Positions 52,205 through 61,135 of a stretch of 64,000 bases of DNA are shown here, piece after piece; position 1 is the stretch's first letter; every line of letters starts with the position of its first letter. The stretch lies in contig CALEHQ010000042.1 of the NCBI GenBank assembly GCA_937876315.1, forward strand, positions 62,001 to 126,000, written 5' to 3'. The position numbers were made by a program, and so were the translations under genes. This DNA comes from an uncultured Actinomycetes bacterium. GTDB lineage: Bacteria; Actinomycetota; Acidimicrobiia; Acidimicrobiales; Acidimicrobilacustridaceae. Below the pieces are notes generated by a model. The model ran no database searches and had not been told where the DNA came from. It worked only from the letters and a program-made list of their open reading frames with translations.

Positions 52205-53641
52205 TTGGCTCTTCGCAGCCCCCACCAGTACGTTCAGTCTCTTCGTGACGACCGAATCGTGTACTTCGCTGGGAAACTCGTCCCAGACGTAACCGAACAT
52301 CCCGTCATCGCTCGAGCCATTCGCCACGCGTCTGTCGACTTCGAACTGGCCGAGGATCCCTCTCTAAGGGGTCTGGCCGTTGTCGAAGGGCCCGACCCCT
52401 ACAGCCGCTATTTCCTTGAGCCCCGCTCCACTGCCGACCTTTCCGATCGGGCACGACTTATCGAAACCGCAACCTCTCGATGCCACACGTTGGTCCCACT
52501 CATCAAGGAAATCGGTACCGACGCCCTCTTTGCTCTGCGTCGTATCGGACGAGCACTTGACGCCTCTCGCGGCGACACAGAACGATCCGAGCGAATTTCG
52601 GCGTTCTTTGATCACTGCCGAATCAACGATCTTGCAATGTCGGTTGCACAAACCGACGTCAAGGGTGATCGCAGCCTCGGCCCGTCGGCACAACCAAACC
52701 CCGACTCCTACCTTCGTATTGTTGAGCGTCGAGCCGATGGCATTGTGGTTCGAGGAGCAAAGGTACATACGAGCTGCACTCCCAACACGAACGAGCTGAT
52801 TGTTCTTCCAACTCGAGCAATGGGCGCTGCCGATAGCGACTGGGCGGTGAGCTTTGCCATTCCGGTGAACACCCCTGGCCTCCGACTCGTCGCCAGCCCG
52901 TACGGCTCTCACGCTGGTAACGACTTCGACTCCCCTATCAGCTCACAACGCCTGATGATGGAAACAACGACACTTTTTGACGATGTGTTCGTTCCCAACG
53001 AACGTGTGTTCCTCGACGGCCAGCATGAATTTGCAGGTCCGCTCGCCTTGGCATTCGTTGACTATCACCGCTTTACCGCGATTGCGTACAAGCTCCCGCT
53101 TGTCGATGCACTTGTTGGATCCGCTGCGCTTATGGCCGACATGAACGGCATTAGCCGAGCAGCCCACGTACGCGACAAGTTAACGGCTCTCATTTCGTAC
53201 GCCGAAACACTTCGAGCTCTTGTGGAATCAAGTGCACACCGCGGCGCACCCGACGATGCCGGCGTTTTCGTCCCGGACCCACTCATTGTCAACATCGCGA
53301 AATCACATTTCGCTCACGGTTACCACCATGCACTGCAGCAAGTTCAGGATCTTGCCGGCGGCTTACTCGTGACCGCTCCAGGCGGTGCCGACTTCTCGAA
53401 CCCCGACATCGGACCGATGCTTTCGTCGCTCCTCGGTGGTCGTGATGGCATCAATGGTGAGCAGAGAATCCGAGCGATAAACATGGTGAGTGATCTAACG
53501 ACCCGCGAGTTCGGTGGATATCACGCAGTGCTCGCAATTCATGCCGAAGGTTCACTTGAAGCAGAAAAGATGATGATCGCTCGTTCCTACGATCCAAGGC
53601 GCGTCATCTCCTACGCTCGCAAACTGGCTGGAATCGACTGA
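52205..53641 (+). CDS. HpaB/AbfD-family protein (4-hydroxyphenylacetate 3-hydroxylase/4-hydroxybutyryl-CoA dehydratase fold), cluster ligands missing
   Basis: 478 residues from TTG 52205. Strongly family-like: VAQTDVKGDRSLGPSAQ, DSYLRIVERRADGIVVRGAK, FDDVFVPNERVFLDGQHEFAG and ADMNGISRAAHVRDKL. The fold binds FAD and is shared by two-component monooxygenases and by 4-hydroxybutyryl-CoA dehydratase (AbfD), which needs three Cys and one His for a 4Fe-4S cluster. By my alignment those Cys positions are Pro98, Glu102 and Tyr295, while His288 is kept, so no cluster is expected. Function is unknown. It is isolated between oppositely oriented glycosyltransferase genes; the 3' end lies 8 bases from the convergent GNAT gene. 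Confidence 0.88.
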   Translation: MALRSPHQYVQSLRDDRIVYFAGKLVPDVTEHPVIARAIRHASVDFELAEDPSLRGLAVVEGPDPYSRYFLEPRSTADLSDRARLIETATSRCHTLVPLIKEIGTDALFALRRIGRALDASRGDTERSERISAFFDHCRINDLAMSVAQTDVKGDRSLGPSAQPNPDSYLRIVERRADGIVVRGAKVHTSCTPNTNELIVLPTRAMGAADSDWAVSFAIPVNTPGLRLVASPYGSHAGNDFDSPISSQRLMMETTTLFDDVFVPNERVFLDGQHEFAGPLALAFVDYHRFTAIAYKLPLVDALVGSAALMADMNGISRAAHVRDKLTALISYAETLRALVESSAHRGAPDDAGVFVPDPLIVNIAKSHFAHGYHHALQQVQDLAGGLLVTAPGGADFSNPDIGPMLSSLLGGRDGINGEQRIRAINMVSDLTTREFGGYHAVLAIHAEGSLEAEKMMIARSYDPRRVISYARKLAGID

Positions 53642-53649
53642 TCCAACGA

Positions 53650-54570
53650 TCAGTACGCGTCGAAATCCAAGAATCCAAACTCTCCGATCTCAAACGCGTC
53701 GCGGTTGAAATCGGGAACGAACGGATGCAATACGAGCGAAAGCGGTGATGGCATCAATTTCTGTGGAAGGGGTATCCCGCGTATCCGCAGTGCCGGCGAC
53801 CGACCCCAATGGATCACAAACGGGGCCTTGTGGTGGCGCCCAACAACCGCGGCCACACGCCCTCCTGGTAGGGGCGGACTTGACCGACGCTGAAGAACCC
53901 CAAGGATGATTCCGAACGGAATCTTTGAGACGTGGGTGCGGGTCGAAACAACAACGAGGTCATCGGAGATATGAATGCTGTAGGAGTGGTTTGGCCGTAG
54001 AAGACGCCAATGCAACAGCGCCGGTGTCCACACCGGTGCAAACCCTGTGCGTGAAGCTCTCACAAACTCACCGTCGACTAACCCGTCGACAACACCGACC
54101 GTGGAATCAGTAATGGTTGTGGAATTGAATCCGGTCGTGCGACCGATAGCTGGGATCATTGTGACTGGAAGCGGAGCAAGAGACCGCCAACCCAATGTTG
54201 CAACCATTCGTGGTGCGGAATTCGCATTCGCAACACCAAGAATGCCGTCGAAGCCCTGCGCAACTCCTCGATCGTAGGAATCTTCAACCGCGCGTCGAAA
54301 CGCACCCGACCCTCGGGCATCAGGATCGACTGCCAAATCCACTCCGAGTCCCAGAACCCGTTCCTCACCGGAGGTCGACCGGAATCGATTGGGAATCAGC
54401 GCGTAGTTACCCAAGCGCTTTCCGTCTTCCTCAACCCGACCGACTGCGGCAGAGCCCGCTGGATTCTCGTCGTAGTACCAGCGCAACGACTCGGTTGTAA
54501 GCGGGTCGGGATGTTCAAACACGTGGTTCAACAGTGCCGCTGTTCGTTGAAGTTCGAGATCATCGGTCAT
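53650..54570 (-). CDS. GNAT-type N-acetyltransferase
   Basis: 306 residues. The N-terminal half is a GNAT fold: LGLGVDLAVDPDARGSGAFRRAVED is the acetyl-CoA pyrophosphate-binding loop region, and GILGVANANSAPRMVATLGW the following strand and helix. The C-terminal half (from about residue 140) is a second, unrecognised domain with WTPALLHWRLLRPN, similar to GNAT-like proteins of glycan clusters. It overlaps the GT39 gene by 4 bases (ATGA) as third gene of the run deacetylase, GT39, acetyltransferase; an N-acylation of an amino sugar exposed by the deacetylase is a plausible role. Confidence 0.82.
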   Translation of the reverse strand: MTDDLELQRTAALLNHVFEHPDPLTTESLRWYYDENPAGSAAVGRVEEDGKRLGNYALIPNRFRSTSGEERVLGLGVDLAVDPDARGSGAFRRAVEDSYDRGVAQGFDGILGVANANSAPRMVATLGWRSLAPLPVTMIPAIGRTTGFNSTTITDSTVGVVDGLVDGEFVRASRTGFAPVWTPALLHWRLLRPNHSYSIHISDDLVVVSTRTHVSKIPFGIILGVLQRRSSPPLPGGRVAAVVGRHHKAPFVIHWGRSPALRIRGIPLPQKLMPSPLSLVLHPFVPDFNRDAFEIGEFGFLDFDAY

Positions 54571-55949
54571 GTCTGCTCAAGTCCAGACATTTCCGGGACA
54601 ACAGCGGTGCGGCGTGACCTCCATGTCGATGCAACTGCCCACAGGTATTCCAGGCTGATCGCCGCGAACATCACGACTGAGACCTCGGCTGCGGTGCGGT
54701 ATCTCGTGGTGCCGAATGCCGTCGCTGCCGTAACCGTCGCCAACACTGCCCACAAGCCCACAACCAGAACGGGCTGCTTTCGACGCCACTGCAGCACGGC
54801 ACCGAATAACGCCAGTGGTACGAGGACCACGTATTGGATGAAGCCGAGTTTGGCCGGGATCGAGGGGCGGCCTTCGCCGATATCGAGTCTCACCTGTTCG
54901 AGCGGCTGATACAGACCCCACATGCGCGCAATTCGAGCAGGAACTACGACCGTCACCAATCGAGTTTTATGATTCGAGATGTAGGTCATCGCTCGATCGC
55001 GCACGACCACGTCTCGCTGGGATTCGTCAAGCAACTCACCGTTGGGACCGTGGGGCTGTGGAGCCCCGCATCGAAGACTCCAGTATCCGAGATGCTTGCC
55101 GTAGTAGGTGTCATCACAATTGGCCTGGACCATGACCGTTCCGGTGCCATCAGACAGCGTAAGAGGTTCCTCCATCACCATGTTGTTACGAATGACCCAC
55201 GGCGCAAGCACCAAACAACAGACAACGCCAGCAATCGTGTATCGGAAAATGCGTTCCTTCCACGGAAGCGGAGCTCTCCACAACGCAACCGCTGCGACGA
55301 TTGGAAGGAAGAGAAGAAGCTCAGCTCGAGACAATGCCGCTAACGCTGCAGCCACGGCAAAAAGGGCAGCGTTTCCTCGTGAGGGCTGACGCACAAAACG
55401 GAGTCCGAAGATCGTCGTCACAAAGGTGAAGAAAATCGCCGCAGTCTCGGACATCACGACGAGGTCGTTCACCCAAATGTTTGCGTAAACCGCCGTGAGA
55501 AAAGCCGCGATCAACCCGACCCTCTCATTCCTCCAAGAGCGTCCAAGCAAACCTGCGAGAACAATCGATGCAGAGCCAAGGAGAATCGATGCGGCCTGAT
55601 GGGCGGCGATGGACGAGAACCCGAGCCATGAGAACGCTCCGAGGTACATCACATAGACGGGGGGATGACCCGCCGTTGGTTCTACGTGCCCTACTGGAGT
55701 GACGACTTCAACGACACGACCATCGGGCAGGTTCACTTGTTCAGTGCTGCCGAACAAATACCGATAAGGGTCGATGAAGCCCTTTCCGTCGGCGAGGAGA
55801 TTGGCTGCTTCGTGGTAGTAAACGGCGTCTCCACCAAGATCGAGTCTCGTCGTGGGCGCCCAGAGACTCATGCTGACGAAACGCCCGGCAAGCCCGACAA
55901 CGACGATCAGCGCAAGTGCAACCCAGAACCGCGACAGTCGACGACTCAT
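54567..55949 (-). CDS. GT39-type membrane glycosyltransferase, copy 2
   Basis: 460 residues with a first helix at about 9-27 and 10-12 in total. RLDLGGDAVYYHEAANLLADGKGFIDP in the first loop, HVEPTAGHPPVYVMYLGAFSWLGF, and YISNHKTRLVTVVVPARIARMWGLY match copy 1 in order and spacing. Probable GT-C enzyme with a polyprenyl-phosphate sugar donor. It overlaps both neighbours by 4 bases (ATGA), so it sits in the middle of a coupled three-gene operon with the deacetylase and the GNAT gene. Confidence 0.89.
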   Translation of the reverse strand: MSRRLSRFWVALALIVVVGLAGRFVSMSLWAPTTRLDLGGDAVYYHEAANLLADGKGFIDPYRYLFGSTEQVNLPDGRVVEVVTPVGHVEPTAGHPPVYVMYLGAFSWLGFSSIAAHQAASILLGSASIVLAGLLGRSWRNERVGLIAAFLTAVYANIWVNDLVVMSETAAIFFTFVTTIFGLRFVRQPSRGNAALFAVAAALAALSRAELLLFLPIVAAVALWRAPLPWKERIFRYTIAGVVCCLVLAPWVIRNNMVMEEPLTLSDGTGTVMVQANCDDTYYGKHLGYWSLRCGAPQPHGPNGELLDESQRDVVVRDRAMTYISNHKTRLVTVVVPARIARMWGLYQPLEQVRLDIGEGRPSIPAKLGFIQYVVLVPLALFGAVLQWRRKQPVLVVGLWAVLATVTAATAFGTTRYRTAAEVSVVMFAAISLEYLWAVASTWRSRRTAVVPEMSGLEQT

Positions 55950-56803
55950 GAAGGTCCGGTGATGGCTTCGTCATGCTCCGGCCCAGGGAAGAACGTCGGG
56001 AGGTCACCGAGCGAGGCAACGACATCACCGAGTCGAGGTCCAGCGACTGGTCGAAGTGTTGACTCCACCCGCTTCAACATTCCGCGTCGGTTGAGCCACC
56101 CGACACGGCTCACGAGCCAACCACCGTGCTCATAGACGTAGAACTTCTCGTCTGGATCGAATTCCCAAGGATGGCAGTAGGTCCACAACACAGTTTCGGG
56201 ATCGGCATGACGAACTCCCCTTCGGCGAAGCGCCTTTGGAAGAAGTCGCAGATAGGTGCCCCCAAGGAAAGGAATCGTTGCGGGCCCCACCTTCATCACT
56301 GGACTCGGAAGTTCGATGAGTCCTGATGGCCATCGGAACGGAGTAACCGGCGCCCCGGGCCACCCGTAGAGCGGACTACGGGCCGGGAGCACACTCGACG
56401 ATGCAATGAACCCAAGTTCGGTCAGTAGTTCGGGAACCCACGGAGTGCTCGGAATCAGCGAATACTGAGGTGCTCGGTAAAGCGTGACCTCTGCTTCGGC
56501 GAGTTCCGAGAGAATTGCTTTCGCCTCACGATTGTCCGAACGAAACCGTGCCGGGCCGAGCAGATCGTTTGGGATGTGATGCAGTCCATGGACTCCGAGT
56601 TCGTGTCCGTCGGCAACGACACGACGAATGAGATCGGGGTGTCGAGACGCGAGTTCACCGACACAGAAAAACGTCCCCTTGATGCCAAGTTGACGCAGCC
56701 GATTAAGGATCCGGTCCGTAACGATTCCGACCCGCTCTTCCTGAACGGTCGGATCGGTTCGAAGGTCCTCAAAATCGAGAGTGAAACTCACCGGCCGATC
56801 CAT
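55946..56803 (-). CDS. Polysaccharide deacetylase (NodB-like)
   Basis: 285 residues from ATG 56803, preceded by GAGG. The NodB homology domain has SFTLDFEDLRTD (Asp10, Asp13 region), KGTFFCVGELASRHPDLIRRVVADGHELGVHGLHHI with the metal His motif, RAPQYSLIPSTPWV and TYCHPWEFDP. It resembles the XrtA-system and DUF3473 deacetylases. It removes N-acetyl from glycan. The stop overlaps the GT39 start (ATGA). The frame is open to 57016 but that would overlap the divergent acyltransferase gene. Confidence 0.91.
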   Translation of the reverse strand: MDRPVSFTLDFEDLRTDPTVQEERVGIVTDRILNRLRQLGIKGTFFCVGELASRHPDLIRRVVADGHELGVHGLHHIPNDLLGPARFRSDNREAKAILSELAEAEVTLYRAPQYSLIPSTPWVPELLTELGFIASSSVLPARSPLYGWPGAPVTPFRWPSGLIELPSPVMKVGPATIPFLGGTYLRLLPKALRRRGVRHADPETVLWTYCHPWEFDPDEKFYVYEHGGWLVSRVGWLNRRGMLKRVESTLRPVAGPRLGDVVASLGDLPTFFPGPEHDEAITGPS

Positions 56804-56906
56804 AAACCTCAAGTGTAGGCACCGGACCCCACGACATTGAGACCGCCGGAGTTGATCGTTGGGCTCATGCCAAGATGGGAGAGACGTTGAACCCCACGGG
56901 AGAGCG

Positions 56907-58862
56907 ATGGCGTTGCTGGACACCAAAATTGCGCCCGACGCCCCCGCTGACACGGAAGCAACGGGCTGGCGACCAGGCCTTGACGGACTGCGTGCCATCG
57001 CAGTTCTCAGCGTCATGGCCTACCACGAGCCCAATTTGGTGTTGGCCGGAGGATTCCTCGGCGTTGATCTGTTTTTCGTTCTCTCAGGCTTCCTCATTAC
57101 TGGCCTTCTGCTCGACGAACACCGGCGCTCAGGGAAAGTCTCCCTGCGGTCATTTTGGAATCGTCGCGGACGACGCCTACTGCCTGCTCTGGCAGCCATG
57201 CTCCTTGCTGTAGTCGTTGTGACGACCCTGATCGGCGACGTCAACCAGCGACGCGACTTGCCGGGAGGACTTCTCTCTGCAGTGTTTTACGTTTCTAATT
57301 GGAATCTGATTGCACAGCACCAGAGTTACTTCGATCAGTTCACCTCTCTCTCGCCGCTTCAACATCTATGGAGCCTGGCTATCGAGGAACAGTTCTATTT
57401 ACTGTGGCCAATCGTCGTTATCGCGTGCCTTTCGAGGAGTCGCAATCTCCTCATCGGAGTCACTGCTGTCGCAACACTTGCAAGTATCGGACTCATGGCT
57501 TTCTTCCTCGGCGAAGGGGATCCGTCACGTAGCTACTACGGCACCGACACGAGGATGTTCGCCCTGCTCATCGGAGCACTTGGAGCCATCTTCGCCTGGC
57601 AACTCCGGCCATCAGGAAGGAAGACGTTCTTCGCCGGGGTCCTCGGCCTCGTAGCGCTCGCAGGTGCATTCCTCTTCATTCACGACAGCCACCGCTGGAT
57701 GTATCGAGGCGGCTTCGTTGCCTTCGCGTTTGTTGCACTCGGCGTCATCATTCTGGCCTCCGGTAACACGATCGTCGCCAAAGCCATGGCCCATCCCATT
57801 CTCCGGAAAATTGGTTTTCTCTCTTACGCGCTTTACCTCTGGCACTGGCCCATTCGCGTGTTCGCAACCGATGTCCGGATGCACCTCCCCGACACTCCTG
57901 CTGGGCAAATCGCTGGCATAGCGATTCGTTTGGCGCTCACATTTTCGATGGCGTGGCTTTCGATGGAACTCGTCGAACGATGGTTTCGACGTTCGCAACT
58001 TGGGGTCGCCCGATTCGGAATCGGTTGGCTTGGAATAGGGGCGTTACTCGTTGGGTTCGCCCTTCTTGCGGCCCCATCCGCAGGTTCGACAATCGCAACA
58101 TCCATTGGTAGCGATCAAGCCGCCAGCCGTGAACGCACACTGGCAATTCCGAATGATCCCACACGACCATCTCTCCTCATCGTCGGCGACTCGGTAGCGA
58201 TCACCCTCGACAACGGGATCCGCAAAGTGTTCGACCCAAAGGTGTCCATCGTCGGTGGCTCTGAACTCGGATGCGCCCTGTTACTTTCACCGAAAGCCAT
58301 GACGTTCGATGGCAATTGGTCAAAAGATGGCACACAATGCCCCGACCACGACGACTATTGGTCGAAACTCGTTGAGGCACAGAACCCCGACGTCGTCATT
58401 CTTCTCGTGGGCGCATGGGATCTCTACACACGCGATTGGGGCAACGGACCAGTGGCCCCCGGCGATCGCGAATTCGATCAGAACTACAGGGTCGCTATCG
58501 ATGCAACCCTCAAGATTCTCTCTGCCAAAGGTGCAGAAGTCATCGTTCTCACCACCCCATGTTTTGCACCGGGACCAGGGGAACGCGCTGGCCCCCAACA
58601 TGACATCCAACGTGTGCAGAGGATCGCGGAACTGCAGCGAGAAGCTGTCAACAAACTCAACGAATCGGTACCGCAGGCTCAAGCTTCGATCGTTGACCTT
58701 CAATCGGTTACTTGTGACAACGGATTCACTCAAAATCGAGACGGCGTTGCGTGGCGCCCCGACGGCGTGCATTTTTCCGTCGACGGTTCGCAGGTCGCCG
58801 CTCGCTGGCTTCTCGATTCTCTACCCGACACCGCTCAATCACGTCTAGGCCTGCCCAACTAG
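56907..58862 (+). CDS. Acyltransferase 3 with C-terminal SGNH domain (tandem copy 1)
   Basis: 651 residues from ATG 56907, with GGGAG 4 bases upstream. GLDGLRAIAVLSVMAYHEP has the catalytic His; FLGVDLFFVLSGFLITGLLL, LQHLWSLAIEEQFYLLWP and the C-terminal SGNH features LIVGDSVAITLD and RPDGVHFSVDG (D-x-x-H) follow. O-acylation of a surface glycan is the likely role. It is 99 bases upstream of the second tandem copy and divergent from the deacetylase operon. Confidence 0.93.
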   Translation: MALLDTKIAPDAPADTEATGWRPGLDGLRAIAVLSVMAYHEPNLVLAGGFLGVDLFFVLSGFLITGLLLDEHRRSGKVSLRSFWNRRGRRLLPALAAMLLAVVVVTTLIGDVNQRRDLPGGLLSAVFYVSNWNLIAQHQSYFDQFTSLSPLQHLWSLAIEEQFYLLWPIVVIACLSRSRNLLIGVTAVATLASIGLMAFFLGEGDPSRSYYGTDTRMFALLIGALGAIFAWQLRPSGRKTFFAGVLGLVALAGAFLFIHDSHRWMYRGGFVAFAFVALGVIILASGNTIVAKAMAHPILRKIGFLSYALYLWHWPIRVFATDVRMHLPDTPAGQIAGIAIRLALTFSMAWLSMELVERWFRRSQLGVARFGIGWLGIGALLVGFALLAAPSAGSTIATSIGSDQAASRERTLAIPNDPTRPSLLIVGDSVAITLDNGIRKVFDPKVSIVGGSELGCALLLSPKAMTFDGNWSKDGTQCPDHDDYWSKLVEAQNPDVVILLVGAWDLYTRDWGNGPVAPGDREFDQNYRVAIDATLKILSAKGAEVIVLTTPCFAPGPGERAGPQHDIQRVQRIAELQREAVNKLNESVPQAQASIVDLQSVTCDNGFTQNRDGVAWRPDGVHFSVDGSQVAARWLLDSLPDTAQSRLGLPN

Positions 58863-58961
58863 TGAACCTTGAAGAGGCCACTGCGACAGGGAGCGGTCGC
58901 GCTCCTGTGTCAGAATTACCCGGGGCTCAAGCAAGATGTGCGACAAGGGGAAACGCAAACG

Positions 58962-61064
58962 ATGACAGTGACGACCGGCGAGAAGGGAAACCAGGCAGAC
59001 GACGCCGGCGCCGATCCCATAGCAGCGGCTATAGCTGCTGCGGTCGTTGACGATGGCCCGATCGACGCGGCAACAATCAACACAGTCAAGAAGCTCGACC
59101 ACATGCCCGCACTTGACGGAATGCGGGGACTCTTCGTCATCCTTGGCCCAATGCTGTACCACTTCGCTCCAGCGTTCATTCCCGGCGGAATGTTCTCTCT
59201 CGATTTCTTTTTCGTCATGTCGAGCTTTCTCATCGTCTCGCTGGCCCTCAACGAATGGGATCGAACCGGAGGGTTCAAGGTTGGGGCCTATGCCTCTCGC
59301 AGAGTGCGTCGACTCATGCCCGCGCTCATGGTGTGTTTCGTGGTGGTGGCATTCGCAACCGCGTTCTTCATCCATCCCGGCCAAATTTCAAAGTGGACTT
59401 CAGGCACCACTGCAGGAATGGGATGGGTTGCAAACTGGAAAGAAATTTTCTCCCAGAACAACTATTTCGATGCTGACCAGTACTCGAACCCACAGCCGTT
59501 TCGACATGTTTGGTCGTTTGCAGTCGAAGAACAATTTTACCTCTTTGCTCCTTTTTTCCTGATTCTTTGCATGCGCTGGATAGGCCGACAATGGCTCACG
59601 ATTCTTTCGATAGCGGGTGCGGTTGGATCAGCGATTTGGATGTCAATCGTTTTTGATGTGAACGACCCCTCAACTCTTGCACGTGCCTATTACGGAACCG
59701 ACACACGAGCGTTTGCGCTCTTTCTCGGCATAGCGATGGCCGCGGTGTTCTCGAAGTGGGGTCCACCCCGAACAACTTGGGGCCACTGGCTCACACAATT
59801 GGTGGGACTGCTCTCCTCAATTGTGTTTGTCATATTTCTCTTTACCGAGAGCGAGAAATCTGCGTGGATGTTCGAATACGGAGGCTTCTTCCTCGTCGCG
59901 CTTTTGGCGGTATTCATGACGAGGTCCGTGACGACCAAGACCGGATGGATGCATTGGTTTTACACGAATCGCTTCCTGATGTGGGCAGGGCGACTGGGTT
60001 TTGGCTTGTACCTCTACCACTGGCTTGTCTACATCGTCGTTGACAGCGATAAGTCCCCCGATAAGCCGGGGCTCAATTCCTTCCGCGACCTTGCGCTCGG
60101 TTTTGGACTTACATTTCTTCTTGCTTGGCTCAGTTACAAATACATCGAGAAGCCCTTCCTCAAGGGACGCTGGCCCGGCTGGAAGTTTGCCGCCGGTATG
60201 GGCGGGGCGGTCATCCTCACGCTTTCCCTTTTGCTCTACGCCAACACGGTGCGCGCTCCGGGAGCCTCGGCGGCCGATAGCCCTCTCGCCATTCAAGGCC
60301 AAGGCACGACACCGATCGCCCTTGGCGAAGGCAAGCTATGCGTTGCCCCCGCCGGCAGCGATCCCACGAGAATTCTCGTCGTCGGCGATTCGGTGATGTA
60401 TCAAATCGGACTTGCCCTTGCTGACTGGTGCGCCGAGAACCCAGGCGAGATCCTCGTTTTCAATGAGGCCCACCTCGGCTGTGGCACTACCCGTGGCGGG
60501 GAAAAACTCTATGAAGAAGGTCCGGGATCAATGGGCGATATTTGCGCCACATGGGCCGATCCAGTTGATCCGCGCCTTGTCCCCGATGCCAGCGTCGTCT
60601 CCTGGGTATCGGCAATCGATCTCTACCGTCCTGACGTCGTCTTGGGCTACGCGAGCCCATGGGATTCGATCGACCGCAAGGTGCCGCAACTTGGCGATGA
60701 GTGGCTTCGCCCCGGCGACCCTACCTACGACGCTTTTGTTGAGTCCGAATACAGCGAAGCTCTCGGCATTCTGTCCGCCCATGACTCCACGGTTGTCTGG
60801 TTGGTCTCTCCGCGTCTCGATCGAGCAAGCCCCTTCAACAGCCCTGACCGTATCGATCGGGTGAATGAAATCGTCTTGCCGTTGGTCGAAGGGCTGCCGA
60901 GATCGATCATCATCGATTATCAGGGCTATCTCGGACCCCGGGGCGGCACGAAAGACAAAACAATTCGAGCCGATGGCGTCCATATCCGCGAAGACAAATT
61001 GCACACTGTGGCTGATTGGCTGGCCCCCCAACTCATCGACGCGAAGCGCTCGAAAACGGACTGA
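58962..61064 (+). CDS. Acyltransferase 3 with C-terminal SGNH domain (tandem copy 2)
   Basis: 700 residues from ATG 58962. An acidic, Ala-rich N-terminal tail of about 50 residues precedes PALDGMRGLFVILGPMLYHF (catalytic His), FSLDFFFVMSSFLIVSLAL, FRHVWSFAVEEQFYLFAP and the SGNH domain with LVVGDSVMYQIG and ADGVHIREDK. It differs considerably from copy 1, so it probably acts on another position or glycan. A TTG at 58869 opens the frame earlier but lacks a ribosome site. The stop codon lies inside a strong hairpin at 61058-61096. Confidence 0.92.
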   Translation: MTVTTGEKGNQADDAGADPIAAAIAAAVVDDGPIDAATINTVKKLDHMPALDGMRGLFVILGPMLYHFAPAFIPGGMFSLDFFFVMSSFLIVSLALNEWDRTGGFKVGAYASRRVRRLMPALMVCFVVVAFATAFFIHPGQISKWTSGTTAGMGWVANWKEIFSQNNYFDADQYSNPQPFRHVWSFAVEEQFYLFAPFFLILCMRWIGRQWLTILSIAGAVGSAIWMSIVFDVNDPSTLARAYYGTDTRAFALFLGIAMAAVFSKWGPPRTTWGHWLTQLVGLLSSIVFVIFLFTESEKSAWMFEYGGFFLVALLAVFMTRSVTTKTGWMHWFYTNRFLMWAGRLGFGLYLYHWLVYIVVDSDKSPDKPGLNSFRDLALGFGLTFLLAWLSYKYIEKPFLKGRWPGWKFAAGMGGAVILTLSLLLYANTVRAPGASAADSPLAIQGQGTTPIALGEGKLCVAPAGSDPTRILVVGDSVMYQIGLALADWCAENPGEILVFNEAHLGCGTTRGGEKLYEEGPGSMGDICATWADPVDPRLVPDASVVSWVSAIDLYRPDVVLGYASPWDSIDRKVPQLGDEWLRPGDPTYDAFVESEYSEALGILSAHDSTVVWLVSPRLDRASPFNSPDRIDRVNEIVLPLVEGLPRSIIIDYQGYLGPRGGTKDKTIRADGVHIREDKLHTVADWLAPQLIDAKRSKTD

Positions 61065-61096
61065 GCCCCGTCGGCTCTTACGACGAGGCTCAGTCC
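61058..61096. terminator. Hairpin terminator between convergent genes
   Basis: GGACTGAGCC (61058-61067) pairs with GGCTCAGTCC (61087-61096); after one C/A mismatch CGTCG (61069-61073) pairs with CGACG (61081-61085), loop GCTCTTA. On the minus strand the stem is followed by GTTTTCG, a short T-run, as a rho-independent terminator for the MaoC gene; on the plus strand it contains the acyltransferase stop codon and may end that transcript. Confidence 0.7.
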
Positions 61097-61135
61097 AACA
61101 GAGGAAAATGACCTCGTTAGGTAACTCTTTTGCGC

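Noticed and set aside
52046-52327. 94-codon extension of the GT39 copy 1 frame
   Set aside because: It runs opposite the start of the AbfD-like gene, is not hydrophobic and lacks a ribosome site; ATG 52045 opens directly into the first helix.
56804-57016. 71-codon extension of the polysaccharide deacetylase frame
   Set aside because: It overlaps the divergent acyltransferase gene, and the NodB domain begins right after ATG 56803.
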